A DNA stretch of 64,000 nt, taken from contig JAPLGO010000038.1 in the NCBI GenBank assembly GCA_026390115.1, positions 1 to 64,000 of the forward strand, in the 5' to 3' direction. Every line of letters starts with the position of its first letter. Positions within the stretch are counted from its first letter, which is position 1. A program made the translations under genes and the position numbers. This DNA is from Campylobacterales bacterium (GTDB lineage: Bacteria > Campylobacterota > Campylobacteria > Campylobacterales > Sulfurimonadaceae). Of this stretch, positions 63,395-64,000 are shown in pieces. The notes under the pieces are model-generated. The model searched no databases, was not told the origin of the DNA, and was given only the letters and a program-made list of their open reading frames with translations.

Positions 63395-64000
63395 TTAGTT
63401 CACTGAATAATTAATAATTCTGTACTCAGCGGGGTTTAAATCTTCAATGCTGAAGGTTCCAAAATTGAGACGATGAAGCTTTAAAACTTTGTTTCCAACT
63501 GCTCCAAACATCCTTTTGACCTGATGGTACCTCCCTTCACAAATTTCAAGTCTTACGAGTGTTGGATTAAGTATCTCCATCTTGGCAGGCAGAAGCGGTT
63601 TCTTTTCCCCGTTCAACATAAGCGTACCGCTTAAAAATATCTCTGCCTCATCCCCTCTGAGTGGTTGTGCAAGAGTAGCCTCATATATTTTAAAAATTTC
63701 ACTTTTTGGACTTGTAAGCTTGTGGTTTAACGCACCATTATCCGTAAGCAATATCGCACCTGTCGTGTCCATGTCAAGCCTGCCGATTGTAGAAATTTTT
63801 GAACTTCTCCTCTGCCATCTCTCTGGCAAAAGCGAGTAAATTAGCACTCCGGCATCTTCATGTGAACATATTACGCCGCTGGGTTTATTCATAAGAATAA
63901 GTAAACTTTCCGAGTCAAGTGGCTCATCTTCGACTGTAATATCGCTGTGATACGCTTTTTTTGTCGCATCATAAACCCGAACACCGCCAATAGAAACTCT
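63395..64000 (-). CDS. RsuA/RluB-family pseudouridine synthase, 5' end outside window
   Basis: About 201 residues visible; the frame is open to the window edge and the true start lies beyond 64000. The N-terminal visible part (RVSIGGVRVYDATKKAYHS) ends an S4-like RNA-binding domain. The catalytic domain follows, with MNKPSGVICSHEDAG, active-site Asp in IGRLDMDTTGAILLT, and YHQVKRMFGAVG with LHRLNFGTF near the end. It converts a specific uridine in rRNA to pseudouridine; 16S or 23S target cannot be decided here. Confidence 0.9.
   Translation of the reverse strand, partial: RVSIGGVRVYDATKKAYHSDITVEDEPLDSESLLILMNKPSGVICSHEDAGVLIYSLLPERWQRRSSKISTIGRLDMDTTGAILLTDNGALNHKLTSPKSEIFKIYEATLAQPLRGDEAEIFLSGTLMLNGEKKPLLPAKMEILNPTLVRLEICEGRYHQVKRMFGAVGNKVLKLHRLNFGTFSIEDLNPAEYRIINYSVN

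Overview
The window comes from a low-GC, gene-dense, non-enteric bacterium, most likely a free-living member of Campylobacterota (Epsilonproteobacteria) of the Sulfurimonas / Sulfurospirillum / Sulfuricurvum type. The reasons are the HQWRQP-type histidine kinases, the NIF-type nifS-nifU pair with a BFD-like NifU, the OprD-like porin, YwbE, the TTG starts and AT-rich promoters with a clear -10 but no obvious -35. This is recognition from sequence only; no search was run.

Layout. 1-950: decayed IS30-type transposase. 956-17221 (minus): a long chemotaxis-type cluster. In transcription order it encodes a CheY-like protein, CheW, a transmembrane MCP, a small STAS-like protein, CheA, CheR, a histidine-kinase-like protein without its phosphoacceptor His, CheD, CheB, REC-PAS-X, a soluble kinase, a REC-PAS-kinase hybrid, REC-X, PAS-PAS-X and a J-domain protein. 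X is an unnamed C-terminal helical domain shared by four proteins of the window. No flagellar genes and no cheZ, cheC or cheX lie in this cluster. 17510-19996 (plus): REC/HD-GYP regulator, SpoU RNA methyltransferase, YwbE. 19993-24731 (minus): a five-gene set of response regulator, HAMP kinase, two periplasmic solute-binding proteins and a serine hydrolase. 24840-31269 (plus): DbpA helicase, a frameshifted YgjP metallopeptidase, a MASE3-PAS4 kinase and a second HD-GYP regulator.

31318-42857: a small outer-membrane barrel protein, a 2638-residue repeat-rich RTX-type adhesin, and the divergent OmpR-type regulator and 7TMR-DISM kinase that probably control it. The block ends in the relic of another kinase gene, which suggests it was inserted. 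42853-49504 (minus): ABC-F ATPase, a double-receiver diguanylate cyclase, Tex, a DksA-type zinc finger protein and a DUF234 protein. 49535-54292: a molybdate uptake operon (porin-modA-mop-modB-modC) with a very good ModE-type operator upstream of the porin and a broken second modC downstream. 54366-56630: a 2OG-Fe(II) oxygenase paired with the fourth X-domain protein. 56778-59006: nifU, nifS. 59180-63350 (plus): a gene of unknown function, then a three-gene membrane-CheA-like kinase / CheX / CheY module. 63395-64000: start-truncated RsuA-family pseudouridine synthase.

The dominant theme is signalling. There are about 25 two-component, chemotaxis or c-di-GMP proteins in 64 kb. The most promising undescribed item is the X domain, with its W-x4-F / DI(H/N)Y(L/I)D core and acidic tail ending in phenylalanine. 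It occurs behind receiver, PAS or unknown input domains. Similar short C-terminal tails occur on the MCP and on the His-less kinase of the same cluster.
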